This document shows, piece after piece, positions 54,108-64,000 of a stretch of 64,000 nt of DNA (positions within the stretch are counted from its first letter, which is position 1; every line of letters starts with the position of its first letter). The stretch lies in NCBI GenBank assembly GCA_963575745.1, contig CAUYUJ010004736.1, positions 276,223-340,222 of the forward strand. Direction: 5' to 3'. The DNA is from Prorocentrum cordatum. Taxonomy: Eukaryota; Sar; Dinophyceae; Prorocentrales; Prorocentraceae. The notes beneath the pieces are model-generated. The model had not been told where the DNA came from. It searched no databases and saw only the letters and a list, made by a program, of their open reading frames with translations. The position numbers and the translations under genes are program-made.

Positions 54108-54470
54108 GCACGTCCCACAGGCCCCGCAGGTTCCCCAGAAGTCCCCAAGGTCCCAGAGGCCCCACAGTTCCCGCCGGTCCCTCAGGTCCCACAGGTCTCG
54201 CAGATATCGCAGTTCCCACAGGCCCCACAGGTCTCACAGGTGTCGCGGGTCTCACAGACCCCATAAGCAACAGATGCCCCCGAGGCCGCACAGGTCCCAC
54301 AAGTCCCGCAGGTCCCACAAGCTCCACATGTCCACAATTCCCACCTGCCCCACAGGTCCTGCAGGCCGCACAAGTCCCACAGGTTCCACAGGTCCCACCG
54401 ATCACACAAGACCCACAGTTCCCACCTGCCCCACAGGTCCCACAGGTCACCTTCTTTGCTGCTGAGCAGG
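54108..54470. repeat. 9 bp CCACAGGTC minisatellite
   Basis: About 40 variants of CCACAGGTC/CCGCAGGTC in tandem. Because the period is a multiple of three, every frame is a tripeptide repeat (PQV, TGP or HRS; minus strand GTC-like and collagen-like GPx). No stop codons appear over long stretches, but there is no start, domain or codon-bias support for a gene. Confidence 0.85.
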
Positions 54471-54474
54471 AGGA

Positions 54475-54965
54475 GGAGACGGAGGAGGAGGAGGTGGAGG
54501 AGGAAGAGGAGGAGAAGGAGCCGAGGAGGAGGAGCAGGAGGAGTTGGAGGAGGAAGAACATTAGGAGGAGAAGGAGTTGGAGGAGGAAGAGGAGGAGGAG
54601 GAGCGGGAAGAGCTGGAAGAGGAGGATGAGGAGAAGGAGGAGGAGTTGGAGGAGGAGGATGAGGAGAAGGAGGAGGAGGAGGAGGGAAAGGGACGCCTGG
54701 GGCTCGCGTGGCAGGCGCGCCGTTGTCAGTACCAGGAGATGCGGTGCGGCATATACGAGGCCTCCGCGGTTGACGCGGCGACGGCGGCGACGGTGGCGGC
54801 GACGGCGGCGGCGGCGTCAGTGGTGGCGACGGCGACCACTTCGACGACAGCGGCGGCGACGGCGACGATGAAGAGGGGGAGGGATGGAGGGAGGAAGGGA
54901 GGGAGGGGAGGGGGGAGGAGGAGGAGGAGGAGGAGGAGAAGGAGGAGCATGAGCATGAGCATGAC
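54475..54965. repeat. GGA and GGC trinucleotide repeats at the 3' side of retroelement 2
   Basis: GGAGGA with GAA interruptions (54475-54690), CGGCGA runs (54775-54870), then GGAGGAGG to 54960. The coding end of retroelement 2 lies about 50 bp further right. Confidence 0.9.
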
Positions 54966-55010
54966 CATATGACAATGTCAATCAGTACCACATGAGCTTA
55001 AATGTGCACC

Positions 55011-56318
55011 TTAAATTACGCCCCTGGGACGTCGGGATGCTTGCTCTGTACGGCTGAGGACCTTCGGCCACAGCCCACGAGAGATTCGGTCAAGGTATTC
55101 AATCCCAGACGGGGCTAGCTTACGGAGACATTGCTGACCCAGCTTGAGGATTTGATTAGCACCGAAACCTGCACAATCACGGCAATACCATAACTTTAAT
55201 GGGCCATGATACTGCATATTATGGGATTCATGCACACTCCCCCCCGCTATATGGAGGGGGACGTGGGGAGGTTTAAACCAAAGCACCCCGTTATAATGGA
55301 CTGGTTGAAAGCACGGGGTCAACCTCCATTCGACAGTGGTGGCGCTGGAGGCTGATCCTCCACATCTCGTGCAACCCCGCCCCGTGTCATCCAGACAGTG
55401 GGAGGTGGAGAAGAGGGAGCACGAAGCAGCAGAAGGAGGGACGACGACGGAGGAGGACGATGGTTTCTCCCGCGGAGCCTTGCCCTCCGCACTCATCGCG
55501 TCCAGCGTCGACCGCAAGATCCTCATCCTGACCAGCCTCGCCCTTCTCTCATGCATTAACACTCTGTGTCTGACGGCGGCGGGCAGCCTGGCCTCCGTCG
55601 CCGCCCACCCCGCAACTTCATCAACAACACTATTGCCCGTGATCATCCACCTCCGCGCCCGCTGCTGCACCACATCCCTCCCCGTCAAGTGGGAGTTGAC
55701 AAAGAACACATTGATGCAGCGCTCTGGGGCGGCGGCCAGCAGCTGGCCAAGGCGGGCCCACAGGTCTCCGTCTGGCCCCGAAGGGGCCAACAACTTCTGC
55801 TCGAACCAGCCCTGCACGACGGATTCACAATCGGACGCGAAGAGGATCGCGCCGACAGTACACCATACTGCAAGGAGGAGGGCTCGGAGTTCTCCCCGAG
55901 CGACGGCTTGACGAGGGCCCGCGAGAGGACCCCTCACAGTGGCCTTCAGCCCCACCGTCGGCTCCAGCTGGCCGAAGACCGCAATGCCAAGGCCCACTCT
56001 GCGGAAGGCCGAGCAGCTCGTGTCGGCGCCGCCGCTAGCGTCGCCAAACACCAGCAGCGGCTCCTCCACCGTGCCGCCACCCAAGAAGCCCTCAGCCACA
56101 TCCTCATTGACCGTCGCCGTCCAGCACTCCTCAGACGGTGGTGGTGGCAGATCCGTCCAAGGCTGAGGCATCAGGCCTCGCATCCAGAACGCCTCGTCGG
56201 CGCCGGACTGGACCAGCGCCTGCGAAACCAATTCGTCTGACTCGGCGTATGCAGAACTACCTGTATTGCATTCGCCTTCCCATATTCTGTGTTTCAACGT
56301 CCACAACGTCCACACGAT
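55011..56318 (-). CDS. Retroelement 2 RNase H and zinc-ribbon C-terminus
   Basis: Overlaps the RT frame by about 24 bases in the -1 frame; the open segment begins just after TGA and has GTG at 56315, so it is not an independent start. TLKHRIWEGEC continues the zinc motif begun by CGRCG in the RT frame. RNase H residues are all present: FGDASGG (D92), ARGELRALL (E142), FASDCESVV (D162), FVNSHLTGRD (H209), NSVVDEVAGW (D232). The C-terminus has CTRCGG (near 320), HIAGGSVHESH and WYCRDCAGFG with a following Cys, a probable zinc ribbon common in this class of element. Translation needs a -1 shift, or the element carries a one-base lesion. 434 codons from the GTG. Confidence 0.8.
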   Translation of the reverse strand: MVWTLWTLKHRIWEGECNTGSSAYAESDELVSQALVQSGADEAFWMRGLMPQPWTDLPPPPSEECWTATVNEDVAEGFLGGGTVEEPLLVFGDASGGADTSCSAFRRVGLGIAVFGQLEPTVGLKATVRGPLAGPRQAVARGELRALLLAVWCTVGAILFASDCESVVQGWFEQKLLAPSGPDGDLWARLGQLLAAAPERCINVFFVNSHLTGRDVVQQRARRWMITGNSVVDEVAGWAATEARLPAAVRHRVLMHERRARLVRMRILRSTLDAMSAEGKAPREKPSSSSVVVPPSAASCSLFSTSHCLDDTGRGCTRCGGSASSATTVEWRLTPCFQPVHYNGVLWFKPPHVPLHIAGGSVHESHNMQYHGPLKLWYCRDCAGFGANQILKLGQQCLRKLAPSGIEYLDRISRGLWPKVLSRTEQASRRPRGVI

Positions 56319-59300
56319 TCAGGACCACGATACTTAGACATCTCTGCTTTGTGCCTGGCTCTGGGCCAAACGCCGTCTACTGCACATGCAACCATGACTT
56401 CTCCCAACCGTTGTCCAATAACTGGGACTGTCGACAATTGTTCGATGAGAAGACGGTAAGAACGACAATCAACTCCTCGCTCCATCCCTCCTCCTGCGTA
56501 GTGTCGGCTGGCGCCGACCCACAGACGAGAACGAAGCGTATCTGAAAAATCCGAGAGGCAACCATCGTGCCTGTCGAGCGCGTCGATGCCGCTGTACATG
56601 CTGTCGTCGAAGCGCCACTGGTCTCCCTCGAACGGGTGAGGTGACGGGATGGTCCAACCTGTTGCCTCTTGCACTCCCCATCCTGCTTCCAGCAGGTGCA
56701 GGATCACGGCCGAGATCGGGCCACGGACATGACGAGAACGTTGCCCTGGAGGTAGGTGCATCATGTGCTGAGAAACCGACGTCCAAGCCTGCTGAATGCC
56801 CTTCACCATATCTGGATGATCACGCCACGACCGTAACCAGAGATCCAGACATTCAACAGGTAATTTGATGGCGGGATCGTGGTCATCCGCACGCAGCGCC
56901 AAGAGGGTAGTGAGGCACCTCCCTCTTGTCGCCGCTGCGCAGGACAAACCAAGCTTGCGCCTGGCTTGTGTCATGCGTGCACCAAACGTACAAAATATCG
57001 GATGGCCATATACACCTGCTGCCTGTGAACCGTGCTTCTCCAATCGTCGCGTGATGGAATATTTCTTTGATCTAAAAGCAAAACGTCGGATCTTGGCACG
57101 CATATGCTTGCTCTTCTCGTCACGTTTGGCTCGGGTCTGCCGTGCCAACCGTGCGCCACAAGATACATCAATTCCAAGAAAACCAGCCTGCAACTTTGGG
57201 AGCACCGTGAAACCTGCACGTCGTACTGCCCTCGAAATCCATTCTGCATCTTGCAATTTGGTACAGACGATGACGGACTTGGGCGAGACTGCTAAATTCT
57301 GTGCCTTCAGTGCTCTGCAAGTGGCAATCAAACATGCTGCTGTCCTGATGCGAAGATCTTTTCTCGAGCCTCTCATAAACTGCGATAAATCGTCGATCCA
57401 AATACGACGGCTGAGCCTCGGGTGGGCCACCGTGATTTTGGAAAGGACGTGGTGCGTCAGGCATCGCCCGAAGCGAGTCCCCGAGCGAAGGCCCTGGACT
57501 ATGCTCCGAGTGGGTTGGAACGGTTGAGAAAATGCACCCAACTGTCCCAGCGCGCGCATGGCGACGCACATAAGCAATTCCAGTTGGAGGACCCGAGCAG
57601 GGAAGGAAAGATTGAGTGCACAACTTGCGAGACCTGGCCATTCAATGGAATCGTAGAACGACTGGATGTCCATCAATCCTTCTGCACATGGGATCTTCAA
57701 ATGATGCGATACTTCCTCTTGTATCGCTCGTACAAAAGCTTCTCTCAAACTGGAATTGCCGTGTATAGCCGCATCCCAGTGCTGCTCGGTTGAGGTAGAC
57801 CATGTACGTACAAGGGGCTCTCGTACCATGCTCCATACTCGTCCAAGCATCGATACTAATCCGATTATTCTATCTCCCGATGTCTTTTTCATCAACATCC
57901 GACCGATGATGAGTAAAACTTGCCCAGGCCAGCACCCGTATTGTTCGCAGGCTTCGAAAAGGATCGCAAGTTCAGCCAAGGCCGAATCAGGTAATCTTGC
58001 GAAGTCTGCGGGAGTCATCATATCCACTCCAGGGCCGGCCTTGGCTTTCATCTGTCGCAATGCTCGTCGAATGTCTGAAACGGAAATCATGGGCAAAACC
58101 TCGCCCACCGCAACTTGGTGGATAGAATGAAATGTGTTCAGAACCTCTTCCTCGTTCAGGGCCGACGGTGACCAAAGGGAATGCCAATGCTTCGACTTCG
58201 CGTCGATGATATCCTTGGGATGGAATGAAACTTGGTTCCCCTGGTCGTAATCGAGCCCTGGGAGTACCTGACCGTGAAGAGATTTATGTAGCGTGCCTAT
58301 AGACTCAGACTGGACGAAAAACTCCTTGAACTCTGAAATTGAAACACTAACTGCCCGTCTCTGCGCACGATTCATGACACGTCGCGAGATATTCTCATAA
58401 TTTTTCAAAACTGGAAGAGAACATGTGCCAGCAGTCCTGATGATCGTGAGCCATTCGTCCCACGGCGGGTCCTTGGCTTGAATCAGAACTTTAGCCAACC
58501 AATTTGGCCGATCATCGAGATGTCGATGACAAGCCTGAAGATATCGTTCCAACTGCTTGGCCCCATTCTCCTTGGAGTGATGAAGTGCGATGGCATTCAA
58601 AAGAGTGTGGAGTTGGGTCCACCAGGCGCTCACACGATCACGGAGCGGGGTGGCCCTGCATTCCCCAGGCATTTTGACTGTCTGGACTGCAAATCTGGCC
58701 CCTTGAGCGCGAGCAGGCCCAGGAGGGACTGGCACATTATGATGAGCAGAAATACACCATTCAACAGACGACACCCAGGATGCATATAACCCAGATATCA
58801 CTGCCAGGTGGGCTGGCCTGAGCTTAAAGGCTACGGACTGATGGAAAGCAGGAGCAAGGGACTCAAGCGAGAAACCACCAGACGTGAAACCAACAGCTCG
58901 CCGACATTCATCCCGCAACTCAGGAGGTATGGCAAAGGACGGCTCCTGGTTGGTGGGCGAGGCTCCACCGTGCGACATATCCTGACTAGAGGCTTCCTGG
59001 GAATCCAAGGCTGGCGGCTCTGACGGAGGTGCGGGATGGCTAATCGTGTCCTGAGGTCCCTCGGGCACACTAGCGAGATCGGGACCCGCCTCCTGCGAAG
59101 CGACACTAGGACCACCGCACCCCAAGCCCCCAGCCACGGTGGGATCCCCAGGAGAAACAGACGAATTCGAAAAGGCTTGGCACACCGACAAATCCGAACA
59201 AAAGTTGAGCTCCTGAGCCCAAGGATCTTCCTCGTCGGGCCATTCATCAAAATCGATTTCTAAACTAACATTACCTGGCACCCTATCCCCCACAGGCGGA

Positions 59301-59397
59301 GAGGCATTTTCCCCTTCCTCATCCTCGGTGGGGGTCGCAGGCTGGGATTGCTCACAGCAATCACTGAAAAGGCTGTTGAAGTCATCAGCTCGGAGGA
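56294..59397 (-). CDS. Retroelement 2 reverse transcriptase polyprotein
   Basis: The frame is open from 59653, but its first 85 codons are CCT-repeat translation (poly-Leu), so coding is taken from about 59397 (ADDFNSLFSDCCEQSQ). An acidic Ser/Pro-rich linker (to about 58900) is followed by a helical region and RT: SDIRRALRQMKAKAGPGVDM (fingers), RIIGLVSMLGRVWSM (motif 2), MDIQSFYDSIEW (motif A, near residue 661 of the open frame), SIVQGLRSGTRFG (motif B), RRIWIDDLSQFM (motif C, near 754), AVSPKSVIVC (motif D). All catalytic Asp are intact. The frame ends at TGA 56294 just after CGRCGR. It would reverse transcribe element RNA. No endonuclease domain was found upstream. This is the best preserved gene in the window. 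Confidence 0.85.
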
Positions 59398-59830
59398 GGA
59401 AGAGACGGAGGAGGAGGAGGAGCAGGAGCAGGAGCAGGTACAAGAGCAAGCGGAGGATGAGCAGAAGAATGAGGATGAAGCTGATAAGCATCACCAGGAG
59501 TAGTAGTAGGAGGAGGAGGAAGAGGAGGAGGAGGAGCAGGAGAAGGCGACAGGGTGAGCATGAGGACGCTGGGAGAGGGGGGGAGGATAAGGTGGTGGTG
59601 GTGGTGGGGGAGGAGGAAGAGGGAAGGGGAGGCTGGAGGAAGATTGCTGGCACGACGCATCGGCCTTCGAATCCCCTGCGTGCGTAATAGAGGGAGAGAA
59701 GGAGGAGGAGGAGGAGGAGGAGGAGGAGGAGGAGATGAAGGAGGAGACGGAGACGGAGACGGAGACGGAGACGGTGAAGGAGTGGAAGGAGGTGGAGGAG
59801 GAAGAGGACGATGCTGGACTACGCCAGACG
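59390..59830. repeat. GGA repeats upstream of retroelement 2
   Basis: GGAGGA and GAGCAG blocks at 59390-59560 and GGAGGA with GGAGAC at 59695-59815, separated by 130 bp of unique DNA. On the element's strand this is a CCT tract ending CTCCTCCGAG directly before the coding-like sequence. 59831-60580 has no recognised gene. Confidence 0.85.
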
Positions 59831-60839
59831 AGCGCACCGAAGCTCCATGAGCACAATTACCAAGGCCACCCACCCTTTCTCGCACAGAGACCAAAGAGCT
59901 TCTGAGGATTCCGACCTTTCCGCGCGGCCCCAGCAGCGCCCCCCTAGTATGCCGAAGCAGCACCAGAAGCGTCGTGCCCGCCGTACCACCCTGGGGGCCC
60001 GAGGTCCCACTTCGATGATCCGGATGGTGGGCCCCACAGCGCCGAGACAGCCCCGTCCTGGCGCACCCGCGCGTGGGCGGTCGAGTCCCACGCGCCGAGG
60101 GGGGCGAGGAGCCGCACGGGGCCCATTCTCGTGTCTCTGCGCCAGCTCGGTCTTTTGCCGCGTCCACCATGCCGAGGGCGCAGGCATGTTCTGCACTGGT
60201 GTTGGCCCAGCGTGTGTGCAGCTCGTGGAGCTCCACCGACAGCGCGCAAGCCTGCGGCGGCCCTCGTGACGCCGCCTGCGCCGCACTGCAGGGACAAGCA
60301 CACGTTGGCGCTAGCACACGTTCTGCGGATCATCGGCCATCCCAGCTCGGCCTCCGCTTCTGCGCCGCCCGCCGTCCTGAGACAGGCGCACGCCCTTCGT
60401 CCGCCGCGCCTTCGGCGCAGGCGGCCTGCATGCGCAGGCCCGAGCAGGCCTTCGCCCGCGCCCGGCCCACTGTGCGGGCGGCGAACCTCGGCGAGGAGCA
60501 CGGAGACCCCATGCCAAAGGGGGGGCCGGGGCCCAGGCCAGGGCCAGAGCGGAGTCCGGGATCGCGGCCGAGGCCAAGTCCTTGGCCGGCGAGCCCGTGC
60601 TCGAGCCCGAGCCTGGGCCCGAGCCTGAGCCTGAGACCGCGCCCGAGTCCGAGGCCGAGCGGGGCCCCGGCATGGGGCGGACCCCAGACCCACCTACCAG
60701 GGTCGAGGCCCCACAGGGGACCTGGGCGCCCAGGCCCCCCCCCACCGCCCTCCGCCAGCGCTGCGGTTGGTCGCTAGCTCTAAGTTGTAGCCTCGGCACT
60801 GGCATCAGGTCGCCCGCACGGGCGTGCATCCGCAGCCTG

Positions 60840-61706
60840 GGCCGGAAAGCTGAACACCATCAGCAGCACCCACTACGACCCGACGCCAATAAGATCACCA
60901 ACGACTGCATCGAAAGCATTCACAACCTACAGGCGCTCTGCGACTGGGAAGCGGACCCACCTCGTATCGGTTGTGTCGAGCACGACCTGGTCCTGCACTA
61001 CCTCCACGACGCCCTGAGCAAAAGCTTCGGAGAACCCGTCGGTCACCGCGTCGCGCCCTTAAAATGACGAACAACCAGATGGTGCCAGTGCGCTTCATCA
61101 TCCTACATCTACGTATCATCTGGGCATGCCCAGTGGCTGAGGACCACACTAGTATCCCGACAGCGCACCAAGCGCGACGTAAGTGTGACCTGCAGTTTCG
61201 TTAGGCTTGCCTCGCGCTAAACCCCGACAGGCACACCGACGCCGTTCACCACGTTCTCTTTCCAGAAGGGCATCGCCAAGGACACGGCCTACTGGAAAAA
61301 CCTCCTGCAACAGCACAACGGCGACAGTAGCCCAGCCCCTTCAGAAGAGCCAACTGACCAAGAGCCTGACCACCGTGAACTACCACCAGACCAGGCCCCA
61401 CGCCAGGCACCAGCCACCAGGGCCCCGCGACAGGCCCAGAAGGTTCACGACAACAACCAGCCGACGCAGAGCCAAGAAAGCAGCCACCAGCAGGCACCCT
61501 TTTTTGAGCCAGCCACCTACAGCGGTACAGACATCCTGCCGACCGCCGACCCCTTCACGCGAGGACTCGCCCTACCGGTCGACAGCAGGTCTTTCAACCA
61601 GCACATGCAAATGAGCCCGCTGGCTCAGCACACGTTCCCGACATCGTCGCTGGAGGGCATACCACCGCCATGACCACCAACAACGAGTGTCATGATGACC
61701 GACTAG
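60840..61706 (+). CDS. Probable spliced coding region, hypothetical protein
   Basis: One reading frame is kept across an 87 bp intron. Before it: AEHHQQHPLRPDANKITNDC, IHNLQALCDWEADPPRIG, VEHDLVLHYLHDALSKSFG. A TGA at 61065-61067 then interrupts, with the frame open again to the donor. After it: KGIAKDTAYWKNLLQQHNG, a Pro/Gln-rich stretch, FFEPATYSGTDILPTADPF, RSFNQHMQMSPPGSAHVPD, ending TAG at 61704-61706. Codons favour C or G at position 3. The TGA overlaps an ATG in the -1 frame (MTNNQMVPVRFIILHLRI), so a frameshift or a further splice may bridge it. No family recognised; the acidic, Gln/Pro-rich character would suit a gag-like or structural protein. The 5' start is not visible; upstream is GAGCCC-type low-complexity sequence. 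Confidence 0.45.
61179..61265 (+). other. Candidate GT-AG intron, 87 bp
   Basis: Donor GAC|GTAAGTGTGA at 61179 and acceptor TTCTCTTTCCAG|AAG ending at 61265. Both fit the consensus. Length is a multiple of 3 and the flanking frames agree (phase 0). The intron has an in-frame TAA (61218-61220), so it must be removed for the two coding parts to join. Confidence 0.55.
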
Positions 61707-61929
61707 TCACGCCGGGCATTGAGGTCTACCCATTCGACGCCAGACACTCAGCACTTTACTCGGGAACGAATGCCATTACCGTAGCACCCCGCAGTTGCGG
61801 ATAAGAGTAAGGGGGGGGCGGCAGGTACGTCGGCAGTCTGCGAGGCTCTGAAGAAGCCCGCCGCAGGCGCATAATTTTTCAGGCTAAACAACGAGCCCGC
61901 CGCATGCGCCGATTTTTTGTTAAAACAAC

Positions 61930-62180
61930 GTGGGTGGGTCACGGGTTGGGTCGCAGGTGGGTCGACGGTGGTTCGCGGGTGGGTCGCGGGCCGGGTCGCG
62001 GGTGGGTCGCGGGTGGGTCGCGGGTGGGTCGCGGGTGGGTCGCGGGTGGGTCGCTGGTGGGTCGCGGGGTGGGTCGTGGGTGGGTCGCGGGTGGGTCGCG
62101 GGGTGGGTCGTGGGTGGGTCGCGGGTGGGTCGCGGGGTGGGTCGCGGGTGGGTCGCGGGTGGGTCGCGGGTGGGACGACG
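61930..62180. repeat. 11 bp GGGTGGGTCGC minisatellite (G-quadruplex-prone)
   Basis: About 22 units with occasional GGGTGGGTCGT or one-base-shorter units. Runs GGGTGGGTCGCGGGTGGG satisfy the four-G3-tract pattern. Coding-like sequence lies on both sides (61706 and 62259). The 11-residue peptide repeats in every frame come from the 33 bp period. Confidence 0.9.
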
Positions 62181-62258
62181 ACAACGAACAACAACGCAAC
62201 AAGCAGAATCCTCACCACGGATTCTCACTTTCGCCACGCACCTAGGGACAATGAATGA

Positions 62259-62617
62259 CCGTTCGGCATCCTCACTCTGACGGACCAGACCGATTCTGAG
62301 CACTACCCCGGCTACGACAACATGGACTACATAGAGGCGGAAGTTGGCCCAACGACCAGCACAACCAGCAACCGCACCAGGCGCAAGCCCACGGGAACCG
62401 CATCTGAAGCGGACAACACCACAGCGACCATGCCGAGAGCGTGATCGATGACAACACGACGCTCACCCCACGTGGCTCCATCTTCAAGTCAGAGCGCTCC
62501 ACCCACCTCTCTTCTGCCGAAAGCCAACCGCTAAGAGGCGAACGCCACCCCCATGCCGAGTCGGGACCTGCCGCGCGGATGCCCGTAAGCGCGTTATGTC
62601 CCCCACGCCAGTGTTGA
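62259..62617 (+). pseudogene. Coding-like segment with one frameshift, hypothetical
   Basis: The first frame reads TDQTDSEHYPGYDNMDYIEA, then EVGPTTSTTSNRTRRKPTG, to TGA at 62442-62444. Near 62430 the next frame takes over: HAESVIDDNTTLTPRGSIFK, SERSTHLSSAESQPLRGE, to TGA at 62615-62617. Codons are C/G-ending and the composition (Thr, Ser, acidic) resembles the 60.8-61.7 kb gene, so this may be its later exon or the same decaying element, with the 11 bp minisatellite between. One indel is needed to join the frames. Confidence 0.35.
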
Positions 62618-64000
62618 CATTGGCGCCTGCAGACTCCCGCCGTTATTTGATCAGATAGCACACACGCCACCACCTGCCCCATCACCAACCCCTGACCTTT
62701 GCGCGATGTTTCACCCAAGCCGTCGCACTAACTGTTGTGACAGCAGCAGCACCTGGACTCTGCTCCTGCGGACCACAGTGCACATCACGTTTGCCAAGCA
62801 CCAGTACACGGGAGCAGTTGCAACCTCATGGGGCGTGAAGATAGTGCGTCCAGTGCCTTAGTTTTTCCCACGCACTCTTCCGACGTGCCACACGCATCCA
62901 CGACGGCTACATCCTCATTTGCCTATGCAACTCATTGGGCCCGCCCACGGTCCGACATGGCCACAAAATCCGCCGTGGTCTCCTCACCAACGCATGCTAG
63001 TCGACCGACGTGTTTCTTGCGTGAACGCAGCACGTTCGACGCATACTTGTGGGTTTGCGGCAGCGCAGGGTTCCAAGCCCCGCCGCAGCTTGCTCGCCCA
63101 CAATGGCCAGGATCACCGCCAACTGATGGAGCCTCATCACGTGCCTCGATGGGGCCACATCGATCCCACTTCGTGGGGCCTCTGAGGCAGCGACGCGAGA
63201 TGCCCACCATCAGTTGGGCTACGAGCCCTCGCCCAACCTACCACTCCCCACTGGCTGCCCACCTCTATTATGTTCTGTCAATTTCTCGCACCTTCGAACC
63301 TGCGGCTTCGCCACTCTTCCGGGGCGGAATGGGTGGGTGAGCATTTCGGGGGGGCGGGGGCAAACACAATCGTCGCCCGCCGACATGGCGTTGGCCGCGG
63401 CGGCCGCGGACGCCGAGCCACGCCAGACAGGCATGCGTTAAGCACCAGTTCCACATTTCCAGCACCCTAGCCTCATTTCCCACCTCCAGTCCTCTACTTG
63501 CTTGCACAGCTTTGCAGCCCACCACAGGCAGCCACCTCCCACCGTCCTCACATGCTTCTCCGCGGCAAGGCATAGAACCAAGCCGCCATTGGTCAGAGCC
63601 AGGGGGGCTACGCAGCGGCCGCTGATTCGCCGCTTTTTGGCCGCCGCCGCCGCCGCCGCCGCTCAGCCCAAGAATTTCTCTAGTGGGGGGGGGGGGGGAG
63701 CAACACGCCGCTGGCTGCCCTGGCGACAGCCTTGGCGGCCGCTTGCACCACAACCGCTTGGCTGCGCGGTCGCCACTGCGAAGGGCGCAAACGTCCCCCG
63801 AACCCGGTGGGAACCCCACGGCGGCCCCCAGCCCCCACCTCGGGGACCCTGCGCTTGCCTCGGCAGGCGAGGGCTCCCTTGGCGGGACTGCCGGCCGTCG
63901 TTCGGGGTCTCCTCTGGGCAGGGGGAAGGGGGCCTTTGTGCCTTTCCACCTCGGCGGGAGCGGTCTGGCCGCACCTGCCCTTTGCGCCGCCACCACCACC
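62618..64000. other. No gene recognised
   Basis: Open frames exist on both strands (for example plus 62760-62860, HITFAKHQYTGAVATSWGVK, which looks protein-like), but nothing is assignable. A (GCC)n run lies at 63643-63662 and a G run at 63685-63699. Confidence 0.5.

Noticed and set aside
54108-54470. Collagen-like protein (GPT/GPA repeats)
   Set aside because: The 9 bp repeat makes tripeptide repeats in all frames on both strands; there is no start, signal peptide or flanking domain.

Overview
The window looks like nuclear DNA of a dinoflagellate. The best evidence is a 21-base match (20 of 21 positions) to the dinoflagellate trans-spliced leader (DinoSL) at 43187-43207, placed exactly at the 5' side of a minus-strand retroelement. 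Other support is a GC-rich composition, enormous amounts of simple and tandem repeat, GT-AG splice signals next to short GC3-rich exon-like segments, and retroelements with a zinc-finger gag, an APE-type endonuclease, a reverse transcriptase and an RNase H. No rRNA, tRNA, CRISPR array or bacterial operon was recognised. Genus cannot be told from sequence alone.

Layout. 1-5100: a 180-195 bp hairpin-bearing satellite split by about 2.5 kb of trinucleotide repeat, then GGA tracts with a short conserved module (called M here). 5100-14500: mostly single-copy DNA with no recognised gene, holding a few exon-like segments (8541, 9366, 10802), a LINE C-terminal remnant (11953), small inverted-repeat elements and dispersed SINE-like copies. 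14825-18330: two arrays of a 77 bp repeat in opposite orientation around a GGA/M centre, resembling a foldback element. 18700-21300: a CCACCCA-rich array with about 680 bp higher-order period. 21300-30700: microsatellites, MITE-like elements (one with a clean 10 bp target duplication), one exon candidate. 30728-36290: related 88 bp arrays, again inverted around M modules. 36780-43207: retroelement 1 (minus strand), DinoSL-tagged, with gag, endonuclease, RT and RNase H all present but interrupted. 43208-46500: GGA, GC trinucleotides and a satellite. 46503-47636: gag of a third element (plus strand) behind a weaker DinoSL-like sequence. 47640-54970: degraded DNA, hairpins and pyrimidine tracts. 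55011-59397: retroelement 2 (minus strand), the best preserved, with full RT and RNase H motifs separated by one frame change. 60840-62617: a plus-strand coding candidate with an 87 bp GT-AG intron. The remainder to 64000 has no recognised gene.

How it fits together. Most recognisable genes are retroelement genes. Gag binds RNA, the endonuclease nicks target DNA, RT copies the transcript and RNase H removes the template. The DinoSL relic shows that at least one element arrived as reverse-transcribed, trans-spliced mRNA. Pyrimidine (CCT) tracts sit directly upstream of each element, and a module-plus-CCT cassette recurs seven times in front of either repeat arrays or the SL-tagged element. That recurring cassette is the most unusual feature of the window.
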